Source of the DNA: Chloroflexota bacterium
GTDB taxonomy: Bacteria > Chloroflexota > Anaerolineae > Aggregatilineales > Phototrophicaceae
Assembly (NCBI GenBank): GCA_026713245.1
Contig: JAPOOU010000024.1
Coordinates: 1 to 39,050 of the forward strand
Length of the DNA stretch: 39,050 nt
Direction of reading: 5' to 3'
Shown here one piece after another: positions 24,056-32,732 of this stretch; the first letter of the stretch is position 1, and each line of letters opens with the position of its first letter. The notes beneath the pieces are model-generated. The model was not told the origin of the DNA and ran no database searches. It was given only the letters and a program-made list of their open reading frames with translations. Both the position numbers and the translations under genes were made by a program.

Positions 24056-25120
24056 ATGCCATTAGTTGCTCACACGCCGCTGCCGAGTTTTGACCGTCTA
24101 AAACAGCGCGGCCAGGAAGTGCTGACGCTGGACCGCGCGTTGACGCAAGACATCCGCGAGCTGCATATCGGCCTGCTTAACATGATGCCGGATGCCGCGT
24201 TGGAGATTACCGAGCGGCAGTTCATGCGCCTGGTTGGCAACAGCAACCAGATCGCCCAATTCTATGTACACGTCTTTTCCGTGCCCGGTTTGGATCGCAG
24301 CCCGCAAACCGAAGCCTATATCGAAAAGTACTATACGTCTTTCGAGCAAGTCAAAAAGGATGGCCTGGACGCCCTGATTATTTCGGGCGCCAATGTCGCC
24401 AATCCCAGCCTCGACCAAGAGAACTTCTGGGGCCCATTGACCGAGGTCATCGAATGGGCGCGCCTAAACGTCACCTCGACGCTATGTTCTTGCCTGTCGA
24501 CCCACGCCCTCATGAAGTACTTTTATCAGATTGATCGCGTCAAACGAGACAGCAAGAAGTGGGGCGTCTTCGAGCATCGCGTCACACAACCCGCGCATCC
24601 GCTGCTGCGCGAGATCAACACGCGCTTTGATGTGCCGCATTCGCGCTGGAATTCCATCACGCGGGAGCAAATCGAGCGGGCCGGCTTGAGCCTGCTTATC
24701 CAGAGTTTTGATGGTGAGTTCCATATGGCCGTCAGCCCCGACCAACTGCGGATCGTATATTTTCAGGGGCATCCCGAATATGACATCAACAGCCTGCTGA
24801 AAGAGTACAAACGCGATCTCTCGCTCTACTTCGCCGGCAAGAACGAACAGCCGCCCTACCCGGAGAATTATTTCCCGCTGGAAGCGCGCGATATCGCAGA
24901 GCGCTACCTGCGACAAGCGCATCTTGCGCTGGAACGAGGCGCTGAACTGCCGGAATTCCCCGAGGATGACATGCTGCCCTATCTCGACAATACCTGGGGC
25001 GATACCGCCCGAGCGATCTTCAATAACTGGTTGGGCTCGGTATACCAGGTAACCAACGTCAAGCGCCACATTCCCTTCGATGAAGGGATTGATCCCGACA
25101 ATCCGCTAGGCATCTTATGA
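24056..25120 (+). CDS. metA: Homoserine O-succinyltransferase family protein (MetA-like)
   Basis: A 354-residue member of the MetA family, which acylates homoserine in methionine synthesis. The start is ATG 24056, with GGAG about 10 nt upstream. It opens HTPLPSFDRLKQRGQEVL, with LHIGLLNMMPDAALEITERQFMRLVG and FYVHVFSVPG typical of the fold. The acyl-carrying Cys is expected in TSTLCSCLSTHALMKYFY, and the His/Glu pair in YFQGHPEYD. Two places differ from the common type: GANVANPSLDQENFW rather than the usual GAPVE loop, and CLSTHA instead of CWGAQA, so the acyl donor preference is uncertain. It overlaps the hydrolase gene by ATGA. Confidence 0.85.
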   Translation: MPLVAHTPLPSFDRLKQRGQEVLTLDRALTQDIRELHIGLLNMMPDAALEITERQFMRLVGNSNQIAQFYVHVFSVPGLDRSPQTEAYIEKYYTSFEQVKKDGLDALIISGANVANPSLDQENFWGPLTEVIEWARLNVTSTLCSCLSTHALMKYFYQIDRVKRDSKKWGVFEHRVTQPAHPLLREINTRFDVPHSRWNSITREQIERAGLSLLIQSFDGEFHMAVSPDQLRIVYFQGHPEYDINSLLKEYKRDLSLYFAGKNEQPPYPENYFPLEARDIAERYLRQAHLALERGAELPEFPEDDMLPYLDNTWGDTARAIFNNWLGSVYQVTNVKRHIPFDEGIDPDNPLGIL

Positions 25121-25968
25121 ACGAGACGGAAACGACCCTGCTGACAGCCGAAGACTATTTGCTATTTCCCGCCGTCCAGCCCGATTTTCGCTACAGCTAC
25201 GGTGAGGACGCCCAGCAATTCGGCGAACTTTATCTACCCGCGTCAGCCCCGCCCCACCCGGTCATCATCTTGGTCCACGGCGGCGGCTACCGGGCCATGT
25301 ACGATTTGAAACCGATGGGGTCGGTGGCGCGAGCGCTGGCCGACGATGGCTTCGCCGTATGGAATATCGAGTATCGCCGGGCTGGCAATGGCGGCGAATT
25401 TCCTCACATGTTCCTGGACGTGGGCGCCGCCGCCGATCACTTGCGGCGGCTCGCCGACAGGCACAGTCTTGATCTGGATTCCGTCCTCACCGTCGGGCAT
25501 TCGGCCGGCGGCCATTTGGCTTTGTGGCTGGCGGGAAGGCACAAGGCGCCCCCGGCCAGTCCGCTATATGCGGCCGACAGTTTGCCAATCGCGGGCGCAG
25601 TCACTTTGGCCCCCATCGCCGATATAGGCTTCGCTGTTGAGAAAAAGCTTAGCAGCGATGCCTTGCTGCTTGTAATGGGTGGAAGCCCGGCGCTTGCCCC
25701 GGCAAACTACGACGCCGGTTCACCCAGTGAGCTGCTGCCGCTGGGAAGGCCGCAGGCGCATATTGTCGGGACGGAAGACGTCGGAATCATGAACAATGTC
25801 AAACACTACCTCGCGGCGGCCGCATCCGCCGGCGACCAGGCCCAATTGATCGAAGTACCGCGCGTCGGGCACTTCGAGATTGTCTCAACCGGCGCGCAAG
25901 CATTCCGTATCGTGCGCGAGACCATATCCAGCCTGCTCGCGATGATCAAAACTGGGACCGACGAATAG
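25117..25968 (+). CDS. Alpha/beta hydrolase (esterase / kynurenine-formamidase-like)
   Basis: A 283-residue alpha/beta hydrolase. The oxyanion-hole motif is VHGGGYRAMYD, and the nucleophile elbow GHSAGGHLALWL (Ser about 130). The catalytic His is probably in VPRVGHFEIV, and an acidic residue lies in the IVGTEDVGI region. HGGGYR and the small-cap architecture fit the BD-FAE/kynurenine formamidase and carboxylesterase branch. The overlap of 4 bp (ATGA) with metA implies co-translation, yet no obvious link to methionine synthesis is known to me. Confidence 0.88.
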   Translation: MNETETTLLTAEDYLLFPAVQPDFRYSYGEDAQQFGELYLPASAPPHPVIILVHGGGYRAMYDLKPMGSVARALADDGFAVWNIEYRRAGNGGEFPHMFLDVGAAADHLRRLADRHSLDLDSVLTVGHSAGGHLALWLAGRHKAPPASPLYAADSLPIAGAVTLAPIADIGFAVEKKLSSDALLLVMGGSPALAPANYDAGSPSELLPLGRPQAHIVGTEDVGIMNNVKHYLAAAASAGDQAQLIEVPRVGHFEIVSTGAQAFRIVRETISSLLAMIKTGTDE

Positions 25969-26016
25969 CCTGGAAACACGCAGACAAGCCCCATCTAGCG
26001 AAACGAGACTAAGCTC

Positions 26017-26427
26017 ATGATCAAGCAACTTGCCCACGTATGTATCGGCGCGGCCGACCTGGAGCGAACCGAGCGCTTCTATGTCGATCTGCTCGGTATG
26101 GAATTAGCGTTTGAATTCATGCGCGGCGGGGAGCGTATTGGCTTCTATCTTCGCGCGGGCGGGACGAGTTTTATCGAGGTCTTCGCCGAGCGCGAAAGCC
26201 TCAAGGATGGTCGAGCAAGCTTGAAACACTTCTGCCTGGAGGTCGAAGACCTCGACGCCCTTACTGCAAAACTGACCGCGCAAGGCGTCGAGGTATCCGC
26301 GAAAAAGTTCGGGGCGGATAACGCCTGGCAAGCCTGGATCACCGATCCCAATGGCCTGCGCATTGAACTTATGCAATATACTGAAGGCAGCGCTCAGTTC
26401 ACGGGCGAGGAGGTTGCGCTCGATTGA
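26017..26427 (+). CDS. Glyoxalase/VOC family protein
   Basis: A 136-residue vicinal-oxygen-chelate protein with two beta-alpha-beta-beta-beta repeats. The likely metal ligands are the His of LAHVCIGAADL, the Glu of FIEVFAE, the His of LKHFCLEVEDLD and the Glu of LRIELMQY. The pattern RFYVDLLGMELAFEF is the usual glyoxalase opening. The substrate cannot be told: it could be a lactoylglutathione-lyase-type isomerase, epimerase or dioxygenase. It follows the hydrolase in the same direction, 48 bp away, possibly in one operon with metA. Confidence 0.85.
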   Translation: MIKQLAHVCIGAADLERTERFYVDLLGMELAFEFMRGGERIGFYLRAGGTSFIEVFAERESLKDGRASLKHFCLEVEDLDALTAKLTAQGVEVSAKKFGADNAWQAWITDPNGLRIELMQYTEGSAQFTGEEVALD

Positions 26428-26518
26428 TGTACGATAAATGCCGCAAGACAATATGCAGCCTCGCTAAACTATTTCAACTAGAATAATGGATTTTGCCAAC
26501 TGATCAGAAGCGTTTAAT

Positions 26519-28627
26519 GTGACAGAAAATTCCGCGGCGGAAGGCGCCCGGCACGACCCCTTGGCTCAAGAAGAGTATTATGCCAGGACCGTTGTTGTCC
26601 CGGTGGGACGGCACGATACCGCTGCCGAGATGTTGAATTTGGCTGGCGAAATCGTGCATCCCAGCGAAGGGCTGGTGATCGCCTTGGTAATCTCGCTGGG
26701 GGACGTCGAAAAAACGACCAAGGTCAGCACTGCTCTCAGCCGGGTCATAGAGGACTTTGGCAAGAGCGACCGCGGCCATCGCGTGGAGCTGGTGACCGAG
26801 ATTGCGGTCAGCGTCTCGCGCGGGATCCTTGATGTGGCGCGCGAGCGAGGCGCTGATGTCATTATCCTGGGCGTGCAGCGATCAACTCGGCGGCAGGTCA
26901 AGTTAGGCACGGTGGTGGAAAATGTCATCGCGACCGCGCCATGCGGCGTATTGATCTATCGCAGTTCCTCATCGCCCGGCTTCAGCCGTGTGGTCATTCC
27001 CGTGGATGGCAGCCTGGCAGCCACAGCCGCCATCAGGCTGGGGCGCAGCATCGCGCTGCAGCACGAGATCCCGGTGCTGCAGACCACCGTACAGCATGGT
27101 TATCACTACAACCCGGACCATGAACGGTTGATCCACGACTACGAATCACGAAGTCCGGCCGAGATCGGGTATTCCAAGATAATCATCGCCGGGCGCGACC
27201 CGGGCGGCGAAATCGTCAGCCGCCTGACCGAAGACAATTTGCTGGTGATCGGTTTTTCTCAGAAATCGGACTTTGAGCGCCAGATCACCAATGACCTCAG
27301 CAATCAACTGCTCAATCAAGCGCCGGGACCGGTGATCTTGATTTCGCAGATCGAATGGCATCGTGGATTCCGCGGCGTTATCGAGCATGGCATGGCCCGG
27401 ATCAATCCTCAGTTGACCTTGGTCGAGCAGAACGAAATAATCTGGAGCGCGCAGAAATCGGCGCATAGCAACCTCGATTTCCTGGTGATGATCGTGCTCT
27501 CGGCGGCGCTGGCGACGCTGGGCTTGCTGACGAACAGCGCTGCCGTGATCATCGGCGCAATGCTGGTGGCGCCCTTGATGTCGCCCTTGTCGAGCTTTTC
27601 CGTAGGAATGGCGACCGGCATTCTTGATCTGACGCGTCGCGGGATCGTGACTTTAGTTCAAGGCGTTAGCCTGGCCCTATTGATTTCGATAGTGATGGGC
27701 GTCGTGCTGCCGATAGATACACCGACCGAAGAGATTCTGGCGCGGGGCAGCCCCAACCTGCTGGACGCCGCCATTGCCCTGGTGTCGGGTTTGGTGGCGG
27801 CCTATGCCACCGCGCGCAAGGGCATTCCCGCCGCGCTTGCCGGGGTCGCCATCGCCGCCGCGCTCATGCCGCCGCTTTGCACCATCGGCATCGGCATCGC
27901 CCTGCGCGATGTGAATTTGGCGCTGGGCGCCTCCCTGCTCTTCCTCGCCAATATTACCTTTATTATCGCCGCCGGCTATATCACTTTTCTTTGGCTGGGC
28001 ATGCACCCCGGCGAGAGCCGAGAGGGCGCCGGCTTAAAGCAGCCGCGCTTGTGGTGGATTGTGCTCTGTTTCATCACCGTAGCAGTGACAGGTGTATTCG
28101 CGCGCCTGGGTTCGCAAGCCATTGACGAATCGCATATCCGCGAGCGGCTGGAAACCGAGGTCTTTTCCGGCGCGACCGTGGTCGAATATCATGTCATCTC
28201 GTCGGTCCCGCTGGGCGTTCAGTTGATCGTGCAATCCGAAAAGCAAATCAAGACCGATGAAGTGGAATCGGCGCACCTGCTGATTAACGAACTCTATGGC
28301 GAGGATGTGGATGTCAAGGTGATCGCGCGGCAAGTCGTCCGCCCCACCACGCCCGTGAGCGCCGCGGTCGCTGCGATCCTGACGGAAATATTGCCGACAA
28401 CGCGCGTCGTCGATGTGATAGTGGAGAACGAAGGCGGTCTGATGATCAGCGCTACAATTCAAGATGTTGCGCCGCCGGCCAGCGCGGAGCTGGCGGAAAT
28501 CAAGCAGCGCCTGGGTGATTTGTCCGATGAAGTGGCGGAAATTGAAATCCTCTTTCAGCAGGTCATCCGCCTGGATGAACCGTCAACAGACATCCCTGAA
28601 CTCCCCGATCCCACGACGCAGCAATAG
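26519..28627 (+). CDS. UspA - DUF389 membrane fusion protein
   Basis: A 702-residue protein. Residues about 1-150 resemble a universal-stress (UspA) domain, with ARERGADVIILGVQRSTRRQ and CGVLIYRSS. A second Usp-like unit runs to about 290 (VVIPVDGSLAATAAIRLG; LLVIGFSQKSDFERQI; GPVILISQ). Residues about 315-540 are a DUF389 membrane region with several helices: FLVMIVLSAALATLGLLTNS, AVIIGAMLVAPLMSPLSSFS, GLVAAYATARKGIPAALAGV, MPPLCTIGIGIALRDVN. The C-terminal 160 residues are soluble. The start is GTG 26519. Nucleotide- or stress-regulated membrane function is inferred from the fused Usp domains; DUF389 itself has no established function. Confidence 0.87.
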   Translation: MTENSAAEGARHDPLAQEEYYARTVVVPVGRHDTAAEMLNLAGEIVHPSEGLVIALVISLGDVEKTTKVSTALSRVIEDFGKSDRGHRVELVTEIAVSVSRGILDVARERGADVIILGVQRSTRRQVKLGTVVENVIATAPCGVLIYRSSSSPGFSRVVIPVDGSLAATAAIRLGRSIALQHEIPVLQTTVQHGYHYNPDHERLIHDYESRSPAEIGYSKIIIAGRDPGGEIVSRLTEDNLLVIGFSQKSDFERQITNDLSNQLLNQAPGPVILISQIEWHRGFRGVIEHGMARINPQLTLVEQNEIIWSAQKSAHSNLDFLVMIVLSAALATLGLLTNSAAVIIGAMLVAPLMSPLSSFSVGMATGILDLTRRGIVTLVQGVSLALLISIVMGVVLPIDTPTEEILARGSPNLLDAAIALVSGLVAAYATARKGIPAALAGVAIAAALMPPLCTIGIGIALRDVNLALGASLLFLANITFIIAAGYITFLWLGMHPGESREGAGLKQPRLWWIVLCFITVAVTGVFARLGSQAIDESHIRERLETEVFSGATVVEYHVISSVPLGVQLIVQSEKQIKTDEVESAHLLINELYGEDVDVKVIARQVVRPTTPVSAAVAAILTEILPTTRVVDVIVENEGGLMISATIQDVAPPASAELAEIKQRLGDLSDEVAEIEILFQQVIRLDEPSTDIPELPDPTTQQ

Positions 28628-28675
28628 CGGCGCGAAGAAACGCGGGACAACCTCCAGCCTTGCCGGATTTGGCTC

Positions 28676-30220
28676 TTATCCTTGCCGATCAATGCCCGCC
28701 TGCAAGATGGCGTCGACGGTCTCGTCGCCGGTGGGCAGCCAGGCCGCTTTGACTTCGGCGCCGGCGTCCACCAGCAGCCGCACGCATGCGACATGATCGC
28801 CGCCGCTGAGCCAAGTGTGCTGTCTGCCATAGAAGCAAGTCGTCAGCGGCGTGCCGCCATAGCCGTTGAGCCACTTCAGCGGTGGATCGTCGTCCTCGCT
28901 TAACAAAAGGGCGACAACGTCGGCGTGCCCGTGGAAAGCCGCCCAATGCAAGGGCATCATGGCGTCATCATCGAAGATATGCAAGTTGAAACCCAGCGAC
29001 GCCATCAGCTTGACAACTTGGTGCTTGCCGGTCCAGGCCGCGTGCAGCAATTGCCGCTGATCGGCTTCCCCCAGTTGCGACACGATCTCGGGATTCGCGG
29101 CGGCGATCTCGCGCGCGGCCTCGGCCTCCCCGGCCGCGCAATATGCCAGCAGGCGCAGGTCGGGCGGACTCTGTTCTACCAGGTAGTCAAATATCTCCTC
29201 ATGTCCGTACTCGAGCGCTACTTGATGCGGGGACATGCCAGCGCCGGAAAAGGCGTAAACATATTGATGCGAACCGTCGGCCGTCGGCGCCAATTCGTAG
29301 CCCGCATGGTTGACGCGCGCGCGGATCGCATGCGGATACCGCTCCAGCGCCGCCTTGACCAATTCGAGTTCGCCAAGCAGTACCGCGGCAAAGATATCGA
29401 CGACCGCGCCGCGCTTGATCAATTCGCGAGCGGCATCGTGATCGCCCTCGCCCATTTTCCATTGCAGCGCTGTGCTTTCGTGATCATGATCGCGCGTTTC
29501 CAGATCCGCCCCACGCGCCAATAACCAATCCATGACCGCCGAATCCTTGGCATAATGCAGGGGCGTCTTGCCATCGCCGCCGCGCTGATTCACGATCGCC
29601 GGGTCATTCCCGTAAGCCTCGTTTAGCCAATCAAGCCAGCCCTGCTCGGCCGCCGCGTGAACGGTCACGGCTGCGCCTCGTGCGATCAAGGCCCCGGCAA
29701 GCTCCGCCGACGCCACTTCCAGCACGTGGAAATCCCCCGCCCACCATTGCGATTTGGCATTGATATCCGCGCCATGTTTGAGCAGCGCGTCGACCACATC
29801 GAGGTCATTTTTTGCGATTATCAACGCAGTCGATCCGAAATCGAAATGCGGATCGTCAAGGGTCTCGCGCAGTTCGGGATGCGCCTCCAGCAAGCGATCC
29901 AGCCCGGCCGCGTCGCGCGCGTATACCAATCGCTTCAATTGCTCCAGGGTATCTCCGTAATCGCTTTGCTTCAGCTTGACCGCCAGGCGCAAGTCGCCCC
30001 AGCTCTTCAGGCCGTATTCGCGGGCGATGACCGTCCGCGCGTCGTTGAGCGACAGGGGATATGCGGGCAGCTCATCGCCTTCGAGCTGACGGACCTGCGG
30101 CAAGTGTAGACGGACGCGGCTGATCGCTTCGTCGTCTTTGTCGAGGAAAAATTGTAGCAGCGACGCCGCTTTTTCCTCTTCCTGCGCTATATCGGGGTTT
30201 TCCGCTAATGTCTTTGGCAT
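28676..30220 (-). CDS. Ankyrin-repeat protein
   Basis: A 514-residue soluble protein. The first 80 residues have a motif common at the start of bacterial ankyrin proteins, LPAYPLSLNDARTVIAREYGLKSWGDLRL. From about 100 to 500 there are roughly nine ankyrin-like repeats, such as DLDVVDALLKHGADINAKS, DGKTPLHYAKDSAVMDWLLARGADLETRD, MMPLHWAAFHGHADVVALLLSED, and HVACVRLLVDAGAEVKAAW. Some repeats are shortened. There is no signal peptide or catalytic domain, so it probably binds proteins. The MNT gene lies only 14 bp upstream on the same strand, so the two may be co-transcribed. Confidence 0.9.
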   Translation of the reverse strand: MPKTLAENPDIAQEEEKAASLLQFFLDKDDEAISRVRLHLPQVRQLEGDELPAYPLSLNDARTVIAREYGLKSWGDLRLAVKLKQSDYGDTLEQLKRLVYARDAAGLDRLLEAHPELRETLDDPHFDFGSTALIIAKNDLDVVDALLKHGADINAKSQWWAGDFHVLEVASAELAGALIARGAAVTVHAAAEQGWLDWLNEAYGNDPAIVNQRGGDGKTPLHYAKDSAVMDWLLARGADLETRDHDHESTALQWKMGEGDHDAARELIKRGAVVDIFAAVLLGELELVKAALERYPHAIRARVNHAGYELAPTADGSHQYVYAFSGAGMSPHQVALEYGHEEIFDYLVEQSPPDLRLLAYCAAGEAEAAREIAAANPEIVSQLGEADQRQLLHAAWTGKHQVVKLMASLGFNLHIFDDDAMMPLHWAAFHGHADVVALLLSEDDDPPLKWLNGYGGTPLTTCFYGRQHTWLSGGDHVACVRLLVDAGAEVKAAWLPTGDETVDAILQAGIDRQG

Positions 30221-30234
30221 GGGTTTATATGCGG

Positions 30235-30543
30235 CTACGTCCTTGCATAAATCAGTTGAGAACTATCGATGACTTCTTGACGAAAATAGCGGCTCAGATC
30301 TTCGGGCGTTCGCAAATCTACCGGGCGCCCAATGATACGGCTTAGATCAATCTCCTGACCTGACATCGCAAGCAATCCAATACGAGCCCCAGGGACATAT
30401 TCCACCAACAGATCGATATCGCTGTCCACCGCGAGTTCGCCGCGCATTGCGGAGCCAAACAGAGATAGCCGCAAAATCGGTCGTCCCGAACAATAATCTC
30501 GGATATCTTCAAGCGGCAGGCTGACTGTAATCGCGTCATTCAC
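30235..30543 (-). CDS. MNT-domain minimal nucleotidyltransferase, orphan antitoxin-like
   Basis: A 102-residue polymerase-beta-fold nucleotidyltransferase. LRLSLFGSAMRGELAVDSDIDLLVEYV has the GSxxRG helix and the paired Asp of SDIDLLV that bind metal, and a later Asp is in PVDLRTPEDL. Such proteins normally pair with a HEPN (DUF86) toxin, which MNT antitoxins modify. Here no HEPN gene lies on either side; an ankyrin gene follows. It starts at GTG 30543, behind a short reading frame that overlaps it as GTGA. It may be a solitary antitoxin or serve another target. Confidence 0.82.
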   Translation of the reverse strand: MNDAITVSLPLEDIRDYCSGRPILRLSLFGSAMRGELAVDSDIDLLVEYVPGARIGLLAMSGQEIDLSRIIGRPVDLRTPEDLSRYFRQEVIDSSQLIYART

Positions 30544-30554
30544 GCGCCTGTCCT

Positions 30555-30595
30555 CCCCGGTATCTGTAAACCGCCTCGCTCATGCGACGAGTAGG
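30555..30595 (-). repeat. Copy 2 of the 41-bp motif (see 8-48)
   Basis: It lies directly upstream of the MNT gene and reads, on the minus strand, as a 20-codon frame MPTRRMSEAVYRYRGGQARE that stops within a few bases of the MNT start. The match with 8-48 is 26 of 30 in the first 30 positions. It might be a leader peptide that couples translation of the MNT gene, or a mobile repeat that landed here. No good ribosome binding site precedes its ATG, so expression is unproven. Confidence 0.4.
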
Positions 30596-30674
30596 CATTC
30601 TGTTTTGCGCGAGAGCGACATTCCTGGGACCCTGTTCGCTGCCGCCGAGTGACTACTTCAATTCTAATAAATGC

Positions 30675-31622
30675 TTAATCCGAACACAACACCCGCCGCA
30701 GCACATCGCCGTCGACATTGCCGCCGCTGACCAGGACCGCGGTCACAAGTCCGTCGCGCGGCAACACATCATGCAGCAGCGCCGCCACGCCGACCGCCCC
30801 GCCGCCTTCAGCCACCCAGCCTTGCGCCTCGATCATATAGCGCATGGCAGCGGCAATCTGTCCCTCGCCCACCAGCGCCACATCATCGACCAAGCGCCGC
30901 GTGATGGGCACGGTGATTGAACCCGGCTCAATCTCGCCGGAAAGCGCTTCCGCCAGCGTCTCCCAGACTTGCGGCTTGTCGCTGCCATGGAAGAGGTTAT
31001 GCATGGCCGGCGCCGACTCGGCATTGACGCCGATGACCTTGATATCCGGCTTCACGCCCTTGAGCGCCGTAGCGACGCCCGCGATCAATCCGCCGCCGCT
31101 TACCGGAACTGCCACACGCTCAACATCCGCCAATTGTTCAATAATCTCAAGGCCAATTGTGCCGGCGCCCGCGATCACATTCGCGTCGTTATAGGGTGAT
31201 ACCCAGGTAGCGCCCCCGGCTGCCCGGCGCAGCGCTTCGGCTTCGGCCTGGTCGTAGTTGTCGCCGAAAAGGATCGCCTCGGCCCCATATCGACGAACAT
31301 TGTCGATCTTTTTCTCGGGCGTGTTCGTCGGCATCAAGATTTGCGCCGAGGCCTCGGTCAGATGCGCGGCATAGGCGACCGCGCCGGCGTGATTGCCCGA
31401 CGATGCCGCGATGATTCCCCTGGCGCGCGCGGCATCATCGAGGGACAAGACGGCGTTGAGCGCGCCGCGGATCTTGAAGGAATGTGTTTTGTTGGCGTTT
31501 TCCAGCTTGAGCCAGACACTTTCGCCCAGCTTCGGCGCGGCTTCCAGCGGCGTCGGCTCAAGATACGGCCCCAGGCGCTGCCCGGCGCGGACGATGTCGC
31601 CCAAGGTAACGGGTTCAGGCAT
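30675..31622 (-). CDS. Threonine dehydratase-like PLP enzyme
   Basis: A 315-residue fold-type II PLP enzyme. The Schiff-base Lys is in KTHSFKIRGALN. SSGNHAGAVAYAA is the substrate loop, SGGGLIAGVA the phosphate-binding Gly loop, and the C-terminal LVSGGNVDGDVL carries the usual SGGN motif. There is no C-terminal ACT regulatory domain, so it resembles catabolic threonine/serine dehydratase, serine racemase or hydroxyaspartate dehydratase. Substrate choice among these is not readable here. The next gene ends 3 bp before this ATG on the same strand, so the two form an operon. Confidence 0.88.
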   Translation of the reverse strand: MPEPVTLGDIVRAGQRLGPYLEPTPLEAAPKLGESVWLKLENANKTHSFKIRGALNAVLSLDDAARARGIIAASSGNHAGAVAYAAHLTEASAQILMPTNTPEKKIDNVRRYGAEAILFGDNYDQAEAEALRRAAGGATWVSPYNDANVIAGAGTIGLEIIEQLADVERVAVPVSGGGLIAGVATALKGVKPDIKVIGVNAESAPAMHNLFHGSDKPQVWETLAEALSGEIEPGSITVPITRRLVDDVALVGEGQIAAAMRYMIEAQGWVAEGGGAVGVAALLHDVLPRDGLVTAVLVSGGNVDGDVLRRVLCSD

Positions 31623-31625
31623 GGC

Positions 31626-32522
31626 TCACAAACCGATACACCGCAGATAGTTGCGGTTGCGCGTCGCCGATTCCAGCGGCGTGCCCAAGCCGGGCAAGAC
31701 ATCCTGCTCAACCACGATCCAGCCGTCGTAACCGATAGCGTCCAGCTTGCGCAAAACGCCCGGAAAATCGACATCGCCCCTTCCCAATTCGGGGAAGATT
31801 CCGCGTCCAACCGAAGCCGGGCCGTCCCAGCCGTTTTGCCGCGATTGCGCGGCAACATCCGGGGCATGATCCTTGAAATGCACCAGCCAAATACGGTCGG
31901 CGAATGCTTCGATGTCGGCCAGCGGATCACCGCCGCCAAAAGCCCAATGCCCGCTGTCAAAGACCAGGCCCAGCGCCTCGCTGTCCGTCATTTCCATCAG
32001 GCGCGCGGTTTCGGCCGGCGTTTCCACCCAAGTGCCAATATGATGATGAAAGACGGTGCGCAATCCGGTCTCGTCCATCACGCGCCGCGCCACATAATTC
32101 GCGCCGCGAGCAAAGACAGCCCAGCCCGCCTCGTCCAAACCCATCTCCGGCGTGATGCGACCGGCATTGAGGGTGCGCGCCGGATCAGCATACGGATCGT
32201 TCCCGAGCACGATTTTGCATGTCTCGCCGCCGACCGCAGCCAGCAGTCTCGCGGTGCGCACACAATCGTCGGCGCTCTCTTGATGACGATCAGCGTCATG
32301 CAGATATACGCTCACCCAGGAAGCCAGCAGCGCCAGGCCCCGCCGCGCCAACTCTTCCCGCAACTGTGCCGGGTCGGTGGGCATAAATCCCCAATCGCCC
32401 AATTCGGTGCCGGCATAGCCGCTGCTTTCAATTTCATTGAGTACGCGCGCATAATCGTATCGCTCGCCTTCGATGTTCTCGATGACACCCCAGGAACAGG
32501 GCGCGTTCGCCACCCTTAACAT
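31626..32522 (-). CDS. Sugar phosphate isomerase/epimerase-like protein (IolE-type)
   Basis: A 298-residue TIM-barrel protein of the AP-endonuclease/xylose-isomerase-like group. The opening [11 protein letters not shown] and [14 protein letters not shown] are typical of IolE (inosose dehydratase) relatives. Candidate metal ligands lie in [24 protein letters not shown] and the final WIVVEQD. Two ATGs are adjacent; the second (32522) sits 5 nt from GGAGG and is preferred. No other inositol genes are present, so it more likely isomerises or dehydrates some other sugar derivative. It is the first gene of a pair with the dehydratase. Confidence 0.82.
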   Translation of the reverse strand: MLRVANAPCSWGVIENIEGERYDYARVLNEIESSGYAGTELGDWGFMPTDPAQLREELARRGLALLASWVSVYLHDADRHQESADDCVRTARLLAAVGGETCKIVLGNDPYADPARTLNAGRITPEMGLDEAGWAVFARGANYVARRVMDETGLRTVFHHHIGTWVETPAETARLMEMTDSEALGLVFDSGHWAFGGGDPLADIEAFADRIWLVHFKDHAPDVAAQSRQNGWDGPASVGRGIFPELGRGDVDFPGVLRKLDAIGYDGWIVVEQDVLPGLGTPLESATRNRNYLRCIGL

Positions 32523-32732
32523 CATCGCCTCCGGAAACTTGCCCCAAGTCTGATCTCTATTGGCTTGTCATTTGCTATCGTAAATCTTGCCCTTTATGCG
32601 CCGCGCAAGTCTCTGGCGAGGCGCCAATCCGCGCTTGAGTATAACAGCTTTTGGGCTACAATGCGGGCAATTGTGCGGTTTTTCACCAATCCATATCGGT
32701 CCTGAATTGAAACGAAAGGGGCTCCTGGCAAG

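Noticed and set aside
31341..32519. 392-codon plus-strand frame opposite the dehydratase and IolE-like genes
   Set aside because: Spans two genes antisense and has no domain.
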